A DNA stretch of 15,705 nt from Anaerolineae bacterium (GTDB taxonomy: Bacteria; Chloroflexota; Anaerolineae; JAFGEY01): the NCBI GenBank assembly GCA_016929205.1, contig JAFGJF010000411.1, positions 1 to 15,705 on the forward strand, written 5' to 3'. Made by a program: the position numbers and the translations under genes. The stretch's first letter is position 1. Each line of letters begins with the position of its first letter. The notes below the pieces were generated by a model. That model was given only the letters and a program-made list of their open reading frames with translations, searched no databases and was not told where the DNA came from. Shown here piece by piece: positions 6,729 through 13,342 of this stretch.

Positions 6729-7832
6729 ATGAGCACTATACCCGTGACTGTAAATGTTGATCAACAAGCATACCAGAAAGCCCGGCAGCGCGCTCAGAGC
6801 GAGGGCAAAAGTCTGGATCAAGTGGTATCACAGATGTTGAGTGACTGGACCAGATCATGGTCTGCTGTTGTGGTCACACCGCCACCTTCGGCCGCAGCCA
6901 GGCAGTATACTGTCAGGCGTGGAGATACCCTGGCGCAGATTGCCGTTCGTTTTTATGGAGATGCCAAACGATACGTTGATATTGCCAGGGCCAACAATAT
7001 CACCAACCCTGCTGCAATCCGTGTAGGCCAGGTGTTGTACATCCCCGATGTAAGCGGCCAACCCGTTTCTTCGACACCTGTCACCGTGCCTACGACGACG
7101 ATCCCGGCCACCGGGCAGCGATATACGATCAAACGAGGGGATACGCTGGCGCAGATTGCCGTTCGATTTTATGGGGATGCCAAACGGTACGTCGATATTG
7201 CTCGGGTTAACAACATCACCGATCCCAGGACGATTCGTGTAGGGCAAGTGCTGCTCATTCCGGCTGCTAACCAATTGTCAGCGCCGCCCCCACCCGCGAC
7301 GACGACGATCCAGCCGATCACGGATTTGACAAACATATCGACAACGGTGGCACCTTCGGAACTCGCGATCGAGTTTATTCAATCACAGCACTATAATCAG
7401 CGTCCGGCAGGCGCCAAAATATGGGCGATCGTTGTCCACGCGACGGCAAACAGCACGCTGGAAGGCGTTATCCGCTGGTTCACCAACCCGCAAGCCTTTG
7501 TCAGTGCACATTACAACATTGGCAAGGACGGGCGTATCGTGCAGATGGTTCAGGACGAACTTAGGGGTTGGCACGCCGGCAAAAGCATATGGAAAGGCGT
7601 TCCGGATACGAACGACTATTCGATCGGTATTGAGTTAGTGAACAAGAACGATGGCATTGATCCCTATCCCCCGGCTCAGTACCGGGTACTAGTTGCCCTG
7701 TGCAAAACGCTGGTTGCCAAATACGGTATCAAGGTCGGGGACATTATGGGGCACAAGGACATCTCTCTCGTTGGCAAGACCGATCCGGCGGGCTTTGATA
7801 TGGAGCAATTGCGGCGGGATGTAGCGAGTTAG
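6729..7832 (+). CDS. RHH-like/LysM/LysM/N-acetylmuramoyl-L-alanine amidase fusion
   Basis: The C-terminal domain (about 213-365) is an Amidase_2/PGRP-type zinc amidase, which cuts the bond between N-acetylmuramic acid and L-Ala in peptidoglycan. Likely zinc ligands are H237 (IVVHAT), H342 (MGHKDIS) and D352 (KTDPAG); E302 lies in GIEL. Two LysM peptidoglycan-binding repeats occupy 59-106 and 131-178, joined by Pro/Thr-rich linkers. The first 40 residues look like a ribbon-helix-helix fold: a strand (IPVTVNVD), a helix (QQAYQKARQRAQSEG) and a second helix (SLDQVVSQMLSDW). That suggests DNA binding or dimerisation but is not proven. There is no signal peptide or membrane segment, which is odd for a wall enzyme. 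The ATG at 6729 follows AAAGGGGGA; an ATG at 6711 is in frame but less well placed. The ABC ATPase gene begins 7 nt after the stop. Confidence 0.88.
   Translation: MSTIPVTVNVDQQAYQKARQRAQSEGKSLDQVVSQMLSDWTRSWSAVVVTPPPSAAARQYTVRRGDTLAQIAVRFYGDAKRYVDIARANNITNPAAIRVGQVLYIPDVSGQPVSSTPVTVPTTTIPATGQRYTIKRGDTLAQIAVRFYGDAKRYVDIARVNNITDPRTIRVGQVLLIPAANQLSAPPPPATTTIQPITDLTNISTTVAPSELAIEFIQSQHYNQRPAGAKIWAIVVHATANSTLEGVIRWFTNPQAFVSAHYNIGKDGRIVQMVQDELRGWHAGKSIWKGVPDTNDYSIGIELVNKNDGIDPYPPAQYRVLVALCKTLVAKYGIKVGDIMGHKDISLVGKTDPAGFDMEQLRRDVAS
6903..7262 (+). repeat. Duplicated LysM coding unit
   Basis: Two 144-bp LysM-coding segments (6903-7046 and 7119-7262, offset 216 bp) are near-copies. Residues 64-87 and 136-159 of the protein are identical over 24 positions. 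Both segments share the same 20-nt run CTGGCGCAGATTGCCGTTCG. This points to a recent duplication or to gene conversion. Confidence 0.9.
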
Positions 7833-7839
7833 TGGGGTT

Positions 7840-8793
7840 ATGACGCACATCATTCGCGCCGAGGGCTTGAGCAAACAATTCACGGTAAACGCCCGGCAGG
7901 GGACGGTCAACCTTGCCGTTTCCGCTTTGAACCTGACGGTGGAACAAGGTGAGGTGTTTGGCTTTTTGGGGCCAAATGGGGCCGGCAAGACGACGACGGT
8001 CCGGATGTTGTGTGCCTTGATCGCTCCCAGCCAGGGAGCAGCCTGGGTCGCGGGTCACGAGGTCGGCTCAGAGGATGAGGCGATCCGCGCCAGCGTGGGG
8101 ATTCTCACCGAAACACCAGGGCTATATGACCGGTTGGATGCGATAACCAATCTGGCGTTTTTTGCAAAACTATATGGTGTGGATGACGTACAGGGCCAGG
8201 TACAAAAGTACCTCAAAATGCTGGGGCTTTGGGACCGCCGTACCGAGATGGTTGGTCGTTTTTCCAAGGGAATGCGGCAAAAGCTAGCTATTGCTCGTGC
8301 TTTGATGCATGAGCCTCCCTTGCTTTTTCTCGACGAGCCGACCAGTGGCTTGGACCCCGATGCAGCACGCATTGTGCGCGAGTTTATCGAAGCGCTGCGC
8401 AGTCAAGGGCGCACGATATTTCTTTGCACGCACAACCTCGATGAAGCCGACAGACTGTGCGATCGCATCGGCGTGATCAAACAGCGCTTGATTTGTGTGG
8501 ATACGCCGATACGGTTGCGCCAACGTTTGTATGGAAGCGGTACTCAAGTCCGGCTGCGCGTGGTTGCGCCAGAGCACGTTGCATCTGTACAAGCTTTACC
8601 CTTTGTGCAGGATGTGCGCCGGGTTGACAATAGCCTGTTGATCAAACTGGATGAACCGGAAATCAATAATCCTGAATTGGTACGCGCGCTGGTTTTGGCC
8701 GGGGCAGACGTTCAGTTTGTGCAAGAGGCAGAACACTCGCTCGAATCAGTCTATTTCGACCTGATGGCACAACATCGTGGCGAGGATGCTTGA
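7840..8793 (+). CDS. ABC-2 type exporter, ATP-binding protein
   Basis: The 317-residue product is the ATPase of a DrrA/NatA-like exporter. It has Walker A GPNGAGKT (44-51), a D-E-rich Q-loop region (ILTETPGLY), the signature FSKGMRQ (141-147, an LSGGQ variant), Walker B LLFLDEP (161-167), a D-loop SGLD and the switch His in CTHNLDEAD (H198). A roughly 100-residue C-terminal extension follows, as in NatA/DrrA proteins. The substrate cannot be read from the sequence. The ATG lies 7 nt after the amidase stop behind a weak GTGGGG. The permease frame begins at the stop codon (TTGA overlap), so the two proteins surely form one transporter. Confidence 0.95.
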   Translation: MTHIIRAEGLSKQFTVNARQGTVNLAVSALNLTVEQGEVFGFLGPNGAGKTTTVRMLCALIAPSQGAAWVAGHEVGSEDEAIRASVGILTETPGLYDRLDAITNLAFFAKLYGVDDVQGQVQKYLKMLGLWDRRTEMVGRFSKGMRQKLAIARALMHEPPLLFLDEPTSGLDPDAARIVREFIEALRSQGRTIFLCTHNLDEADRLCDRIGVIKQRLICVDTPIRLRQRLYGSGTQVRLRVVAPEHVASVQALPFVQDVRRVDNSLLIKLDEPEINNPELVRALVLAGADVQFVQEAEHSLESVYFDLMAQHRGEDA

Positions 8794-9635
8794 AAGCAGC
8801 TCTCAATGCGAGCCATCTTTGTGTCTGGAGGAACGATATAAACGTAAACTGGTATCGCGTATGGGTCGTGGTTCAAAAGGAATGGGCCGAACTCGTACGC
8901 AACAAGGCTATCTTGTGGACAATGGCATTGATCCCGGTGTTGTTGGTGGCGATGATTTTGGCTACTGACTATTTCATCATTTGGGCCGATGCCCAGGGCA
9001 AGGACGTCGATGCGGACGAATTGCCGATTCCCGAGCAGCTTGCTCACCTGCCACAAATTGAGGCATTTGTGATCCAGATGAACGAGCAGTATATGTTTTA
9101 TTTGTTCATGATCCCAATGATGCTGCCGGTCTATATTGCTGCGTTCAGCATCATTGGTGAAAAGCAGACCAAGACGCTCGAACCGCTGTTGGCTACGCCG
9201 ATCTCGACTTGGGAATTGTTGATGGGCAAAAGTATTGCGGCGACCTCACCGGCGGTCGCACTGACCTGGCTCTCTTTCGTGGTGATGCTGGTCGGACTCT
9301 GGTTTATTGCTCCGCCGAGTGTGTTTGCCTATAGCATTCGTGCCGTATGGGTGCTCAGTATGCTGCTGTTTAGCCCGCTATTGGCGTTTTTGTCAGTCCT
9401 TTGTGGCGTGATCGTGTCTTCGCGGTTCAATGATCCCCGGGCTGCGCAGCAGATTACGGGCGTTTTTGTGATTCCAATTGTCAGCATCAGTCTAGTGGTG
9501 TTGGCCGGCTGGGTGTTCGTTAACGTGCAGATGGTGCTGTATGCGAGTATGGTCACTTTTATTTTGGATCTAGTGATGTTATACTTTGCTGTCAAGATAT
9601 TCAAGCGGGAAACGATCTTGACAAGGTGGAAGTAA
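8790..9635 (+). CDS. ABC-2 type transporter permease
   Basis: This is the membrane partner of the upstream ATPase. There are about six hydrophobic segments. The large loop after the first carries charged residues, and the ABC-2 hallmark EKQTKTLEPLLATPISTWEL precedes the third. The start is uncertain. The longest reading begins at a TTG overlapping the ATPase stop (8790, behind GAGG, 281 residues). However, a good GGAGG (8827-8831) lies 6 nt before an ATA at 8838, giving 265 residues that start INVNWYRVW, where related permeases usually begin. No ATG or GTG lies between. The 9663 gene follows 27 nt downstream. Confidence 0.9.
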   Translation: MKAALNASHLCVWRNDINVNWYRVWVVVQKEWAELVRNKAILWTMALIPVLLVAMILATDYFIIWADAQGKDVDADELPIPEQLAHLPQIEAFVIQMNEQYMFYLFMIPMMLPVYIAAFSIIGEKQTKTLEPLLATPISTWELLMGKSIAATSPAVALTWLSFVVMLVGLWFIAPPSVFAYSIRAVWVLSMLLFSPLLAFLSVLCGVIVSSRFNDPRAAQQITGVFVIPIVSISLVVLAGWVFVNVQMVLYASMVTFILDLVMLYFAVKIFKRETILTRWK

Positions 9636-9662
9636 CAGCAGAAAAAAGAGAGTGATATTTGT

Positions 9663-10184
9663 ATGCCAGAGTCTGAGTCGGTTTCGATTACATTGTATGT
9701 GACGCCAATCTCTCCGGCGTGCCATCAAGTTCGTGATTTTATGAACCAGAGAAATCTCGAGTATACGGTTTTTGATGTGTCGAGTGATCCGCTTGCCCTG
9801 CGCGAGATGGTGCGTATCAGCGGACAGCACGATGTGCCAGTCATTGTGATCGGAGAGCGGGTGATTGTGGGGTTTGATCATGCAAGTTTGAACCGGCTAC
9901 TACCACTGGCCAAACGGGCCAAGGTGCGCCTGGGTGTGTCGATCGCAACGGTCAAGGCAGCGAGCGACCGTCCTGAGGGCGTCTATGTTGGAAGCGTAAG
10001 CACCGGTTCGCTTGCCGAACGGGCAGGGGTCAGAAAAGGTGACATTATCGTTGAAATGGCTGGTCACCCGATCAAAACCGCATCTGATGTGCACAAAATT
10101 ATCGCCGAGGTCCTGTCGGGCGAGCCCATTTCATTTGCGGTCTGGAGAGCAGGACGAATTATCCGCATGTCTGCCCGTGCCTAA
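9663..10184 (+). CDS. Glutaredoxin-like/PDZ fusion protein
   Basis: Residues 8-85 form a glutaredoxin-like thioredoxin fold: ITLYVTPISPAC strand and active-site loop, the cis-Pro motif DVPV (P59) and GFD (70-72). The active site CPYC of normal glutaredoxins is SPAC here (S17 to C20), so the usual nucleophilic cysteine is lost and only the second remains. Residues 88-170 form a PDZ domain (GVYVGSVSTGSLAERAGVRKGDIIVEMAG). There is no signal peptide or membrane segment. Binding of a partner's C-terminus through PDZ, with a redox-sensing or scaffolding role, is inference. It follows the ABC permease by 27 nt on the same strand and probably closes the operon. ATG 9663 has only a weak GAGAG upstream. 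Confidence 0.85.
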   Translation: MPESESVSITLYVTPISPACHQVRDFMNQRNLEYTVFDVSSDPLALREMVRISGQHDVPVIVIGERVIVGFDHASLNRLLPLAKRAKVRLGVSIATVKAASDRPEGVYVGSVSTGSLAERAGVRKGDIIVEMAGHPIKTASDVHKIIAEVLSGEPISFAVWRAGRIIRMSARA

Positions 10185-10218
10185 AAAAATCGTTCTCGTC
10201 CCCATCCTCGTGACGAGA
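10183..10218 (-). terminator. Terminator of the minus-strand secreted-protein gene
   Basis: On the minus strand, TCTCGTC and GACGAGA (10212-10218/10194-10200) form a 7-bp stem with an 11-nt loop, followed by ACGA and seven Ts (10183-10189). The T-tract overlaps the stop codon of the plus-strand gene ending at 10184. There is no T-tract in the plus direction. Confidence 0.8.
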
Positions 10219-10237
10219 GCAAAATGTGGATAGATAT

Positions 10238-10996
10238 TTAGTATTGGCGCGGTCTGCGGTGGTGGAATCCTTCCACACCCTTGGGTTGGCTCGCCTTGCG
10301 AACGCCACCAATCACGACATTGCGAATGATAAAATAGAGGGCAGCCACTGTAGTGATGGCAATGGTCACCAATGCGCCTTTACAAGACCAATCCTGAACG
10401 CTGCTTATCTCGATGGGTAACTTGAAACGTGTCATCTGTGGCGTGGGTGTGGGATTATCTACTGCAGAATACGTTGGCGTCGCCCTCGGTGTGGGTGTCG
10501 GTGGTTGCTCGATGATGACCGTGGTCGTTGTGGTGGGAGAAGGCAGTGGCGTTGGCGTATTTGCCGCAGTAGGTAACGGCACCGCAGTAAACGTCGCCGT
10601 GGGAGCGGTGTTATTGAGTGACACTGTTCCCGAAAAGCAAAGATCCTTGTTTCCATCGTTGCGAAACACTTCGACCAAGAGTTTGTAGTTTCCATCTGGC
10701 AGTGATGTCGTGTTCCAAATGCCCAATTGCCCGTTTTCAACCTGCTCCCGGCCACTGGCGAAAAATTTCCATTCGCCCGTCGGATTGGGCTCGGGGGCGT
10801 AGCCGATTTGATATCCCGTGAAGCCTGGATGCTTGGCCGTTCCTTGAACTGAAACCTGCCCGCGCAGAACGCTGCCCGTCGCCGGTGCGCTAATGAGGCA
10901 GGTTCCTTGTTGCAACGGGGAGGCGGCACGTAATGTGAGCGCATTGGCCGTTACCAAGCCCGAAATCAGGCTCAAAATCAGAATTACTTTTTTCAC
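10238..10996 (-). CDS. Secreted, C-terminally anchored protein with T/P-rich stalk
   Basis: The function is not recognised. The 252-residue product starts with a signal peptide (MKKVILILSLISGLVTANA). A beta-rich, Ig-like domain follows (about 32-130), with two cysteines (C33, C120) that could form a disulfide and the motif SLPDGNYKLLVEV. A Thr/Pro-rich stalk with TPTP repeats comes next (about 131-187). The C-terminus has a hydrophobic segment (about 208-230) before a basic tail, so the protein should sit on the outside of the membrane on a stalk. The frame extends to a GTG at 11038, but the GTG at 10996 gives the signal peptide and lies downstream of the predicted promoter, with GGAGA at 11007-11011 10 nt before it. 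Such stalked proteins are common in Chloroflexota. Confidence 0.8.
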   Translation of the reverse strand: MKKVILILSLISGLVTANALTLRAASPLQQGTCLISAPATGSVLRGQVSVQGTAKHPGFTGYQIGYAPEPNPTGEWKFFASGREQVENGQLGIWNTTSLPDGNYKLLVEVFRNDGNKDLCFSGTVSLNNTAPTATFTAVPLPTAANTPTPLPSPTTTTTVIIEQPPTPTPRATPTYSAVDNPTPTPQMTRFKLPIEISSVQDWSCKGALVTIAITTVAALYFIIRNVVIGGVRKASQPKGVEGFHHRRPRQY

Positions 10997-11039
10997 TATG
11001 CTATATTCTCCAAAACCAAAAAGCCGGAATTGAGACACG

Positions 11040-11068
11040 AATATACCATTTTACTCATTTTCTGTGAA
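11040..11068 (-). promoter_or_regulatory. Promoter of the stalked secreted-protein gene
   Basis: On the minus strand, -35 TTCACA (11063-11068), a 17-bp spacer and -10 TATATT (11040-11045) preceded by TGG form an extended -10 promoter. The predicted start is near 11033, which rules out the GTG at 11038 as translation start. Confidence 0.75.
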
Positions 11069-11138
11069 TTCGCAAGCCGAATCCGTTCAAAAATGACTCT
11101 AGTTTACATAAGAAACATTAAAACTTGGACGAGAACCC

Positions 11139-11167
11139 TTGACGATCTTGCATTCCTGTGTTATAAT
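11139..11167 (+). promoter_or_regulatory. Promoter of the DUF177-sigma factor operon
   Basis: -35 TTGACG (11139-11144), a 17-bp spacer and a perfect -10 TATAAT (11162-11167) predict a start near 11174. The 5' untranslated region is about 85 nt. It is divergent from the promoter at 11040-11068, with 70 bp between the -35 boxes. Confidence 0.88.
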
Positions 11168-11193
11168 TGAGACGCTTTAGGAAAATGCGATAC

Positions 11194-11241
11194 CAACCTT
11201 CGGAAACCAAACAGGTAGGTTGTGGGGCTCGCGTTTTTTTT
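11194..11241 (+). promoter_or_regulatory. Leader hairpin and oligo-U stretch before DUF177
   Basis: CAACCT (11194-11199) pairs with AGGTTG (11217-11222). Eleven bases later there is a run of eight Ts (11234-11241). A four-codon reading frame ATG AAA AGA CAG TAG (11242-11256) lies between the Ts and the DUF177 start. Gap and stem length do not fit an ordinary terminator. Leader regulation is only a possibility. Confidence 0.3.
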
Positions 11242-11258
11242 ATGAAAAGACAGTAGCG

Positions 11259-11768
11259 ATGCACCTTTACGTTGGAAAATTACTAGACAGGCCGGTAGGC
11301 GCTCAATTTGACGCCAAGTTTGATCTGGGCTTTCAAGATCTAAGCGATGATTTGTCAGTTGAAAGCGTCAAAGGAAAATTGACGTTTTTGCGTACTGATG
11401 ACGATATAGTTGGTTATGGTATGCTGGCAGTGGATATCGAGGCCGAGTGCACACGTTGTTCAGTGCAGGTCAGAAATACGGTCGAGATCGAATTGGAGGA
11501 ATGCTTCAGACCCGTAACAGAGATATCACCGGGCGAGCAAGTTTCTCCGATAGATGCTAGTGGATACATAAATCTACGTCCCATATTGCGCGATCTGGTC
11601 ATTGTTTCTACACCTATGCAAATCTTGTGTACGCCGGATTGCAAAGGACTATGTCCTCGCTGTGGCATCAATCTGAACCAAGGGCAATGTGATTGTGAAT
11701 TGGATGATATTGATCCTCGCCTGGCCGTCTTAAAGCTTGTAGATTTTGGGGAAAAGAGAATAGAATGA
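11259..11768 (+). CDS. DUF177/YceD family protein
   Basis: YceD proteins affect 23S rRNA accumulation in E. coli and plants; the molecular role is not settled. The 169-residue product shows the family's cysteine pattern: C64xxC67 in the middle (ECTRC), then C124, C128, C132 and C135 in the motif [17 protein letters not shown], C144 and C146 (QCDC), and the ending [10 protein letters not shown]. These cysteines probably bind zinc. The longer frame starting at TTG 11220 begins inside the leader hairpin, and the ATG at 11259 fits the family start (MHLYVGKLL). The ribosome-binding site is weak. In many bacteria this gene precedes rpmF (ribosomal protein L32); here it overlaps the sigma factor gene by 4 nt (ATGA), implying translational coupling. 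Confidence 0.88.
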   Translation: MHLYVGKLLDRPVGAQFDAKFDLGFQDLSDDLSVESVKGKLTFLRTDDDIVGYGMLAVDIEAECTRCSVQVRNTVEIELEECFRPVTEISPGEQVSPIDASGYINLRPILRDLVIVSTPMQILCTPDCKGLCPRCGINLNQGQCDCELDDIDPRLAVLKLVDFGEKRIE

Positions 11769-12937
11769 GTGAACTTGAAGTTGATGTCGTTGCAGAACTG
11801 TTAGAAAAGGCCGAGCTGCAGGGATACCTGACGATGGATGATGTGATTGAAATGTTTCCATCGCCAGAAGAAAAGATGGACGATGTAGAAGACGTGTTTA
11901 TACGATTGAACGAAGCCGGGATCGAAGTATATGATCAAAAAGATGATGTGCAAGAACCGGATAGTTCTGTTGAAATGATGGCTGCCCAAGAGATCAAGAT
12001 TGAGAATGATCTTTTTGACTTGAGTGGCATTTCCAGCGATGATTCAGTTGGTCTTTATTTGAAGGAAATGGCGCGCGTACCTCTGTTGTCTTTGGAGGAA
12101 GAAGTCGGGCTGGCCAAATCGTTGTGCCGGGGACGAGATGCCAAACGCAAGCTAAAACGCGCCGATGTCGATCTTCGAGACCGCGAAGTGCTCGAGTTTG
12201 TCATTGAAGAAGCGCGATTGGCACGCGAGCACTTGATCAAGGCCAACACCCGATTGGTTGTGAGCATAGCCAAAAAGTACATGGGCCGAGGCGTTCCCTT
12301 TTTGGATCTAATCCAGGAGGGCAACCTGGGTTTGATGAAGGCCGTCGAAAAGTTTGATTATACGCGTGGCTACCGGTTTAGCACCTATGCTACGTGGTGG
12401 ATCCGGCAGACGATTACCCGCGCGATTGCCGATCAAGGGCGGACAATTCGAGTGCCCGTGCATATGAGCGATCGGATTCGCCGGCTCTACAAAACAGCTC
12501 GCCAATTGGAACAGGAACACGGTCGCAAGCCTACACCTGAAGAGATCGCTCACGAGATGGATTTGGAACCACGCAAGGTACAATGGATGCTCAAGGTGTC
12601 GTGGCGTCCGCTTTCGTTGGAACGACCTGTCGGCGAAGAAGAAGACAGCGAACTGGGCTCCTTTATTGAAGATGAAGGCACGCCAACGCCAACGCAGAGC
12701 GCCTATCAAAACTTGTTGCGCGACAAGGTAGAAGAGGTGTTGAGCACGCTGACGCCGCGCGAAGCCCGTATTTTGCGTTTGCGGTTTGGCCTGCAAAACG
12801 GGCGCAGTTATACCTTGGAAGAAGTTGGCCAAAAATTTGGGCTTACGCGTGAACGCATTCGTCAGATCGAAGGCAAAGCGTTGCGTCGTTTGCGCCACCC
12901 GCGCCGCAGCCGGCAATTGCGAGACTATTTGACTTAA
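11765..12937 (+). CDS. RNA polymerase sigma factor, RpoD/SigA family
   Basis: The 390-residue product has all sigma-70 regions. Region 1.1-like: about residues 8-55 ([16 protein letters not shown]). Region 1.2: [21 protein letters not shown] (94-113). Region 2: 155-235, with [35 protein letters not shown] and [27 protein letters not shown]. Region 3: 236-310. Region 4.2 helix-turn-helix: [31 protein letters not shown] (about 349-379). The region 1.1 and region 2.4 sequences fit a group 1 (primary) sigma, although Gly replaces the common Ala in ADQARTIR. A close group 2 paralogue cannot be excluded from one window, so I leave the symbol empty. It overlaps DUF177 by 4 nt and ends before a strong terminator. 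Confidence 0.95.
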   Translation: MSELEVDVVAELLEKAELQGYLTMDDVIEMFPSPEEKMDDVEDVFIRLNEAGIEVYDQKDDVQEPDSSVEMMAAQEIKIENDLFDLSGISSDDSVGLYLKEMARVPLLSLEEEVGLAKSLCRGRDAKRKLKRADVDLRDREVLEFVIEEARLAREHLIKANTRLVVSIAKKYMGRGVPFLDLIQEGNLGLMKAVEKFDYTRGYRFSTYATWWIRQTITRAIADQGRTIRVPVHMSDRIRRLYKTARQLEQEHGRKPTPEEIAHEMDLEPRKVQWMLKVSWRPLSLERPVGEEEDSELGSFIEDEGTPTPTQSAYQNLLRDKVEEVLSTLTPREARILRLRFGLQNGRSYTLEEVGQKFGLTRERIRQIEGKALRRLRHPRRSRQLRDYLT

Positions 12938-12984
12938 GCTATGGCTGTAGTGAGTGCCAAGCTATAGGATTGTTTTGTAATGTA

Positions 12985-13018
12985 GACGCTCCCTGAAAAC
13001 TGGGGAGCGTCTTTTTTT
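12985..13018 (+). terminator. Intrinsic terminator after the sigma factor gene
   Basis: GACGCTCCC (12985-12993) and GGGAGCGTC (13003-13011) form a perfect 9-bp stem with a 9-nt loop, followed by seven Ts (13012-13018). Confidence 0.95.
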
Positions 13019-13021
13019 GGG

Positions 13022-13069
13022 GGATGTGTAACTTTTGTCACATCCGCCAGCTCTGTAATGTGCTATACT
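13022..13069 (+). promoter_or_regulatory. Extended -10 promoter with upstream dyad (ferredoxin operon)
   Basis: TGC TATACT (13061-13069) is an extended -10 with no -35 at the correct distance; TTGTCA (13035-13040) is 23 bp away. An exact inverted repeat GGATGTG/CACATCC (13022-13028 and 13039-13045, 10-bp spacer) is centred at about -42.5 relative to the predicted start near 13076. That is where class II activators of the CRP/FNR type bind. The core TGTGT-N8-TCACA resembles a CRP site with a longer spacer. The regulator is not identified. Confidence 0.5.
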
Positions 13070-13096
13070 GGGAATGTGAATGGAGGTTGAGGGTCA

Positions 13097-13330
13097 ATGG
13101 ACACTTGGGCATTGCCTACAATTAATCTGGATCGCTGTACACGATGTGGATTGTGCATCACCTATTGCCCGACCAAGGCAGTCGAGATGGTCGATGCGTT
13201 ACCAACCATTGTCCGAGCCAAAGACTGTGCCTACTGTGGTACGTGCGAGGACATTTGCCCCGAGGGTGCCATCGAATTGTCGTACGAAATCACCCCCATC
13301 AATCGAGGTGGATTGACCAGGTTAGGTTAG
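13097..13330 (+). CDS. 2[4Fe-4S] ferredoxin
   Basis: This small (77-residue) electron carrier has two complete cluster motifs: C14xxC17xxC20xxxC24P and C44xxC47xxC50xxxC54P. Each follows the bacterial CxxCxxCxxxCP pattern, so two [4Fe-4S] clusters are expected. No transmembrane or extra domain is present. The ATG follows GGAGG (13082-13086) and GAGGG (13089-13093). DUF166 starts 12 nt downstream with its own GGGAG, so the two are co-transcribed, and the ferredoxin may supply electrons or clusters to the DUF166 protein (inference). Confidence 0.95.
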   Translation: MDTWALPTINLDRCTRCGLCITYCPTKAVEMVDALPTIVRAKDCAYCGTCEDICPEGAIELSYEITPINRGGLTRLG

Positions 13331-13342
13331 GGAGCATAAACG

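Noticed and set aside
10219..10237. Plus-strand terminator after the glutaredoxin-PDZ gene
   Set aside because: The hairpin at 10194-10218 has no T-tract in the plus direction; only the minus-strand reading fits an intrinsic terminator.
10997..11038. GTG at 11038 as start of the stalked secreted protein
   Set aside because: It lies upstream of the predicted transcription start (about 11033) and would bury the signal peptide inside the chain.
11220..11258. TTG at 11220 as start of DUF177
   Set aside because: The first codons fall within the leader hairpin and T-run, and family similarity starts at the ATG at 11259.
13035..13069. TTGTCA with TATACT as an ordinary -35/-10 pair
   Set aside because: The 23-bp spacing is too long for a normal promoter, so I treat the -10 as extended and the upstream bases as part of a dyad.
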